From Enterobacteriaceae bacterium (lineage in GTDB: Bacteria > Pseudomonadota > Gammaproteobacteria > Enterobacterales > Enterobacteriaceae), in contig CABIZV010000001.1 in NCBI GenBank assembly GCA_902363335.1, forward strand, positions 310,001-374,000: a DNA stretch of 64,000 nucleotides, given 5' to 3'. Shown here piece by piece: positions 59,961 to 64,000 of this stretch. A program made the translations under genes and the position numbers. How positions within the stretch are numbered: the stretch's first letter is position 1; every line of letters starts with the position of its first letter. The notes beneath the pieces are model-generated. The model was not told where the DNA came from, did no database searches, and saw only the letters and a list, made by a program, of their open reading frames with translations.

Positions 59961-60761
59961 TCATTGAGCGCGTAGCACGACTATGCCTGGTTTTGTCCGC
60001 ATGTATTCCAGCAACGGGGAATCCACGACTTTCCTTTTTGCGGCCAGCGAAGAGGCATTTCGGAAGAAGACATCCCCGTCCTTGCGGATAACAATACCAA
60101 CATGGGAAACGTCCAGACCGTCAAGTGGCGAGTAGACGCCGACGTAATCTCCGGTTTTCAGCCGGTCCAGCACTTGCTTAGTAATGGCGTTTGCGGGAAT
60201 AAAATTGATTTTCCGCGGATGAATGCCCAGTCCCTGGATGTATTCACTGCCATCCGCTTTACGGTTGAGTCGCTTTTCAGAGACGAGATAGTCAGGGCTG
60301 ATAGTAGGCGTAATGTCCCGGGCATTGGGCGTAAGCGTTGCGAACCAGTCGGAGAAGAAGTGCCGGCGGCTGAGATAATCAACCTTTCCGTCGATATAAC
60401 GAACTTCCTTGAGGTTATGCAAAAATGATTTTTCATCATGACTGCGAGCCAGGGCTTCGACGTAATCAATCAGGGTAAAGCAGTCGACGTTATTTAAATC
60501 TGCGACCAGCACTTCAGGGGTGTCCGGGCCACCGATGAGTGTATCAGCTTTGTAAGGCGTACCGAGAAAGGCGGAGGAGACCTGGCCGATGACTTCTCCA
60601 TGCGCTTGACCTGAATAAGGGATGACATCAGCGCGGATAATCCGATTCACTTTTTCCGCTGTCATGGGGGCCAGATGGGAGGGGGATTTTTCTGTACTGG
60701 GTGCAGCACAAGCTGCCAGAGATGCCGACACCAGCAAAACGGCGCATGCCTTTGCTCTCAT
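59961..60761 (-). CDS. DUF1460-type lipoprotein, NlpC/P60-like fold
   Basis: The 266-residue protein has a lipoprotein signal (LLVSASLAACAAP, Cys near residue 18). The middle reads VADLNNVDCFTLIDYVEALAR, the Cys-containing core of DUF1460, and SHVGIVIRKDGDVFFRNASS the later His motif, consistent with a papain-like amidase or peptidase that acts on peptidoglycan. It is not in E. coli K-12 at this place. It reads leftward between cspC and rlmA. Confidence 0.78.
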   Translation of the reverse strand: MRAKACAVLLVSASLAACAAPSTEKSPSHLAPMTAEKVNRIIRADVIPYSGQAHGEVIGQVSSAFLGTPYKADTLIGGPDTPEVLVADLNNVDCFTLIDYVEALARSHDEKSFLHNLKEVRYIDGKVDYLSRRHFFSDWFATLTPNARDITPTISPDYLVSEKRLNRKADGSEYIQGLGIHPRKINFIPANAITKQVLDRLKTGDYVGVYSPLDGLDVSHVGIVIRKDGDVFFRNASSLAAKRKVVDSPLLEYMRTKPGIVVLRAQ

Positions 60762-60946
60762 AACCTTCTCCTGATAAGGTAAAAAATACCTCTTTATCTT
60801 TCAGAGATAGGGTTTCTATTGATATCAAAAAACGCGCATGGTTAAAAACAGCGACCAGCGAGAAGACCTGCCCAATCAATCCTGTTCTTTCTCCCTTGCC
60901 TGAATAGCGGTACACTTTCGCCCTTTGAGATCATGCCGGAGTCGTT

Positions 60947-61744
60947 ATGTCCTACAGTTGTCCGCTCTGCCACGCGCCGCTAACGCGCAGCGGCAATAGT
61001 TACCTTTGCCCACAGCGTCATCAATTTGACCAGGCGAAAGAGGGCTACGTCAATCTCCTGCCAGTACAGCATAAACGCTCACGTGAACCCGGCGACAGCG
61101 CCGAAATGATGCAGGCGCGCCGTGCCTTCCTCGATGCCGGTCATTATCAGCCGCTACGCGATGCGGTGAGTGACAAACTTCGTGCTATTGAGCCTGAAAA
61201 TTTACTGGATATTGGTTGCGGAGAAGGGTACTACACTCATGCTTTTGCCGCTAAAGCCGGTCAGACCTGGGGGCTTGATGTCTCAAAAACGGCGGTTCGT
61301 TATGGCGCTAAACGCTACCCGCAGGTGAATTTCTGCGTAGCTTCCAGCCAGCGCCTGCCGTTTGACGACAACAGCATGGATGTGGTCGTGCGCATTTACG
61401 CGCCTTGCAATCCTCTTGAACTCAAACGCGTGGTGAAGCCTGGCGGCTGGGTCATTACGGTGACGCCGGGGCCACGACATCTCATGGAGATGAAAGGGCT
61501 TATTTATAGCGAGATACAGCTGCATGCGCCGCATTCAGAAGTCATTGAAGGCTTTAGCCTGGTAAGTCATGATGCGCTTGCGTATCCAATGCAGCTTACC
61601 GGTGAAGAAGCTACAACGTTATTGCAGATGACGCCGTTTGCGTGGCGAGCAAAACCTGAGGTGTGGGAAGCGTTGAAGCGGGAGACGCAGTTTAACTGCC
61701 AGACGGATTTTGCGATTCACGCCTGGCAGCGAGAGGCCGATTAA
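60947..61744 (+). CDS. rlmA: 23S rRNA m1G745 methyltransferase RlmA
   Basis: The 265-residue enzyme has an N-terminal zinc finger (CPLCHAPLTRSGNSYLCPQRH) and a SAM-binding domain (LLDIGCGEGYYTHAFA near residue 87). It methylates G745 of 23S rRNA. The length is near E. coli (269). Its stop overlaps the mntP stop by four bases in convergent arrangement. Confidence 0.95.
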   Translation: MSYSCPLCHAPLTRSGNSYLCPQRHQFDQAKEGYVNLLPVQHKRSREPGDSAEMMQARRAFLDAGHYQPLRDAVSDKLRAIEPENLLDIGCGEGYYTHAFAAKAGQTWGLDVSKTAVRYGAKRYPQVNFCVASSQRLPFDDNSMDVVVRIYAPCNPLELKRVVKPGGWVITVTPGPRHLMEMKGLIYSEIQLHAPHSEVIEGFSLVSHDALAYPMQLTGEEATTLLQMTPFAWRAKPEVWEALKRETQFNCQTDFAIHAWQREAD

Positions 61745-62310
61745 CCCGCAAAGTGGGCGTAAAGAATTTGTGCGCCAATGGCGATTAACACAATCCCGCC
61801 CAGAATTTCGGCTCGTTTGCCCAGCAGCGGGCCGATAAACCGTCCCACCATGATACCCAGCGTCGACATCATAAAGGTGGCGCAGCCGATAGCAAATGCG
61901 GTCGTGAGAATGTTGACTTGCAGGAACGCCAGACCGACCCCGACGGCCATCGCATCAAGGCTTGTGGCAATGGCGGTGGTGACAAGCAGCCAGAAGCCGT
62001 GACGACGCGGCGCTTCTTTTTCTTCGTCGTCATCGCCACCCCGGATCCCCTCCAGTACCATTCGTCCGCCGAGGAAGACCAGCAGGATGAACGCAACCCA
62101 GTGACTCCATGCCATGACAAACTGGCTTGCCAGCATTCCCAGGCCCCAGCCGATAAGCGGGGTGAGCATCTCAATGACGCCAAAAATCAGGCCAGTGCGG
62201 AGCGCTTCAGAGAATTTGGGTTTATGCAGCGTTGCCCCTTTACCAATTGATGCAGCAAAGGCATCCATCGACATACCGAAGGCAAGAAGAATAGTGGCGG
62301 TTAAATGCAT
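61741..62310 (-). CDS. mntP: Manganese exporter MntP
   Basis: The 189-residue protein has six hydrophobic helices and acidic residues within them (FGMSMDAFAASIGKGA and ATSLDAMAVGVG), the MntP family pattern. It expels Mn2+ when the ion is high. A Mn-sensing riboswitch precedes it. The length matches E. coli. Confidence 0.95.
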   Translation of the reverse strand: MHLTATILLAFGMSMDAFAASIGKGATLHKPKFSEALRTGLIFGVIEMLTPLIGWGLGMLASQFVMAWSHWVAFILLVFLGGRMVLEGIRGGDDDEEKEAPRRHGFWLLVTTAIATSLDAMAVGVGLAFLQVNILTTAFAIGCATFMMSTLGIMVGRFIGPLLGKRAEILGGIVLIAIGAQILYAHFAG

Positions 62311-62500
62311 GAAGATGTCCAGACCGGGAAATTTCCATATGACACATTACTGCCCCCAGTAATCAGCAGTGAATGCATCTATGGTCTCGCTTGACTACTT
62401 GATGTAATCCGTACGCACCACGTTTTTCAACGAGTATGTTGACACGTACATTTCCAATAGGATGGAAATCAGCTACTCCCCAACGACGGACGCAACCTTA
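62311..62500 (-). promoter_or_regulatory. yybP-ykoY manganese riboswitch of mntP
   Basis: On the minus strand the leader starts near 62500 and carries GTTGGGGAGTAGC (GGGGAGTAG at 62481 to 62473), the conserved element of the yybP-ykoY class, and later a GACCA segment. In E. coli this RNA opens the mntP ribosome site when Mn2+ binds. Boundaries are approximate. Confidence 0.82.
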
Positions 62501-62691
62501 ACATATTTTTAGAATATAAAACAACTGTTGTGCTTGCATATTTAAATGTTTGATGATAACGATTTTCATTTAGATTTTGCAGGTAATGAAAACGTTAATA
62601 AATAACAGGGAATAATGTTGGGTAAACATAGCCAACGCTATAACTACATTGTCTCAAAATAGCACAGTTATAGTATTGGCTATATTTCAAC
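62501..62691. other. AT-rich promoter region between mntP and yobD
   Basis: No gene is seen in these 191 bases. They should contain the mntP promoter and, by analogy with E. coli, an MntR site, but I cannot point to one with certainty. Confidence 0.4.
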
Positions 62692-63150
62692 TCATTGAGA
62701 GTTAAGGAGAAGTTTGTAAATCCTTTCCAGGTCGTCAATATTCTTTACGCGAACCAGAAGACGCCGTTGTTCTAATTGCATAACCAGTACGCCATCTTCA
62801 GATAAATTCATTTTCTGGATGCGGCTATATTTTATCCACGCATTAGAAAAGAAGAATCCTTCGCTTTTAAAAATAATCTTTGGGCTGCGGATCCAGAATA
62901 GATAGAAGCCCATTAATGCCAGCGCACATAATAACCAGGTGGTAATTAATTCGCCGTGATGGGTCACATTGTTGTACACCAGAATGACAATCAGCACGAC
63001 GAAGATCACGCTGTCTACTCGACCAGGGCGCAAAAGGGGAACGGAGAGCAGGGTGGTGCCATGACGGCGGGGCATGATGAACTGGTCATAGATAGCGAAA
63101 GCGAGTAGTGCAACGATGAAAAGAACCAGTACCAGATCCGTTAATGTCAT
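62692..63150 (-). CDS. yobD: DUF986 inner-membrane protein YobD
   Basis: The 152-residue protein has three hydrophobic segments (LVLVLFIVALLAFAIYD, VIFVVLIVILVYNNV, WLLCALALMGFYLFW) and the C-terminal KYSRIQKMNLSEDGVLV. It matches YobD. Its function is unknown. It follows manZ in the same direction after a terminator. Confidence 0.93.
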   Translation of the reverse strand: MTLTDLVLVLFIVALLAFAIYDQFIMPRRHGTTLLSVPLLRPGRVDSVIFVVLIVILVYNNVTHHGELITTWLLCALALMGFYLFWIRSPKIIFKSEGFFFSNAWIKYSRIQKMNLSEDGVLVMQLEQRRLLVRVKNIDDLERIYKLLLNSQ

Positions 63151-63170
63151 TAAGCCTCCAGATATAAAAT

Positions 63171-63194
63171 AGCCGGGGGCAATGGCCCCCGGCG
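63171..63194 (-). terminator. Terminator between manZ and yobD
   Basis: GCCGGGGGC pairs with GCCCCCGGC and a T-rich tract follows on the minus strand, ending the man operon. Confidence 0.8.
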
Positions 63195-63205
63195 TACTTC
63201 AGATA

Positions 63206-64000
63206 TTACAGACCCAGCAGGCCGACAGCGTAACCTGCGATACCGATGACGAAGAAGCCAACGATGATCCACAGGGCATTCACTTTCTTACGCAGCAGCC
63301 ACATACAGGCGAAGGTCAACAGCAGCGGTACCAGACCCGGCATCAGCTGGTCGAGGATAGTCTGCACGGTGGTCACACGCGTCTGGCCATCCTGACCGGT
63401 GATGGTTGAAACCACCAGCGGGATGTTCACGTGTGTCCATTTGTTCACCAGCGCCCCCATGACAAACAGGCCGAGGATTGATGCCCCCTCAGTCAGTTTC
63501 TGCAGGAAGCCGCCGCCCATATCGCTAACGATATCGATACCTTTACGGTAGCCGTAAGCTACGCCGTAGTAACGGGTTGCTAAGCGTACCAGGTTGAACA
63601 GGATGAAGAACAGCAGTGGCCCAAGCAGGCTGCCGCTCATCGCGATACCCGCACCCAACGCTGCGAATACCGGACGCACGGTACCCCAGAAGATTGGGTC
63701 GCCTACGCCTGCCAGCGGCCCCATCAGACCAACTTTGATACCGTTAATGGCAGCATCGTCAATCTCCGCGCCGTTAGCACGCTGCTCTTCCATTGCCAGC
63801 GTTACGCCCAGTACTGGCGCTGCGACATATGGGTGAGTGTTAAAGAATTCCAGGTGACGTTTGATGGCCTGTTTACGCGCATCGTTGTTCTCTGGGTAAA
63901 GGCGTTTGATGGCCGGTACCATTGAGAAGCAGAAACCCAGCGCCTGCATACGTTCGAAGTTCCATGAACCCTGGAACAGGTTAGAACGAAGGAATACGCC
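63206..64000 (-). CDS. manZ: PTS mannose transporter IID component, 5' end cut by window
   Basis: The readable part runs from GVFLRSNLFQGSWNFERMQA at the window edge to the stop, about 264 of 283 residues. The motif RPVFAALGAGIAMSG and helices such as LGPLLFFILFNLVRLA match ManZ. It forms the membrane channel for mannose and related sugars with ManY, and is the receptor for lambda DNA entry in E. coli. The start lies beyond base 64000. Confidence 0.95.
   Translation of the reverse strand, partial: GVFLRSNLFQGSWNFERMQALGFCFSMVPAIKRLYPENNDARKQAIKRHLEFFNTHPYVAAPVLGVTLAMEEQRANGAEIDDAAINGIKVGLMGPLAGVGDPIFWGTVRPVFAALGAGIAMSGSLLGPLLFFILFNLVRLATRYYGVAYGYRKGIDIVSDMGGGFLQKLTEGASILGLFVMGALVNKWTHVNIPLVVSTITGQDGQTRVTTVQTILDQLMPGLVPLLLTFACMWLLRKKVNALWIIVGFFVIGIAGYAVGLLGL

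Noticed and set aside
1..64000. tRNA or rRNA genes
   Set aside because: I looked for cloverleaf-like arms and rRNA motifs and saw none. The phage junction is in yecE, not in a tRNA gene.

Overview
The window is a stretch of enterobacterial chromosome carrying the right-hand part of an integrated phage. Gene order and near-identical proteins (aspS-nudB-yebC-ruvCAB, znuABC, zwf-edd-eda, letAB, prc-htpX, kdgR, mgrB, cspC, mntP, manZ) place it in the Enterobacteriaceae, close to Citrobacter, Enterobacter or Kluyvera. It is not E. coli K-12: yebB, yebF, yebG, yebW and pphA are missing from their expected places, and an lpxP-like gene and a secreted lectin gene are present. I cannot name the genus from the sequence.

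Positions 1 to about 16,625 are prophage. The head genes are HK97-type (prohead protease, capsid, connectors) and the tail genes are Mu-type and contractile (sheath, tube, frameshifted chaperone, tape measure, gpN, gp44 to gp48, tail fibre). This head and tail combination is known from SfV and phiP27. The prophage interrupts yecE after codon 32, and yecE is a known insertion site of Shiga-toxin phages, phiP27 among them. Integrase, repressor, replication and lysis genes would lie left of the window. Between the tail fibre and the attachment site is a mosaic of a DUF1919-type AT-rich gene, a decayed hicB, the 3' end of a tail-fibre assembly gene, a truncated tyrosine-recombinase-like gene and a phased cluster of short repeats that look like integrase arm sites.

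From 16.6 to 31 kb the chromosome holds yecD and the yecE stump, aspS-nudB, yebC, ruvC, LexA-controlled ruvAB, the lectin gene, the Zur-controlled divergent znuCB/znuA locus, mepM, lpxM, a REP pair and pykA. From 30 to 37 kb it holds the Entner-Doudoroff and glucose-6-phosphate block (hexR, zwf, edd, eda) and purT with a PurR box. From 37 to 46 kb come yebE, ptrB, exoX-yobB, holE, the copper-type yobA-yebZ-yebY operon, the SdsR/RyeA small RNA locus, an lpxP-like acyltransferase, yebV and rsmF.

From 46 to 64 kb come the envelope lipid-transport pair letAB, msrC, proQ-prc, htpX, the exporter yebQ, kdgR, small membrane proteins (YobH, MgrB, YebO), yobF-cspC, a DUF1460 lipoprotein, rlmA, mntP with a Mn2+ riboswitch, yobD and the start-truncated manZ. 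The new or lineage-specific material is in the prophage right arm, the ruvB-znuB gap, the SdsR-lpxP interval and the cspC-rlmA gap.
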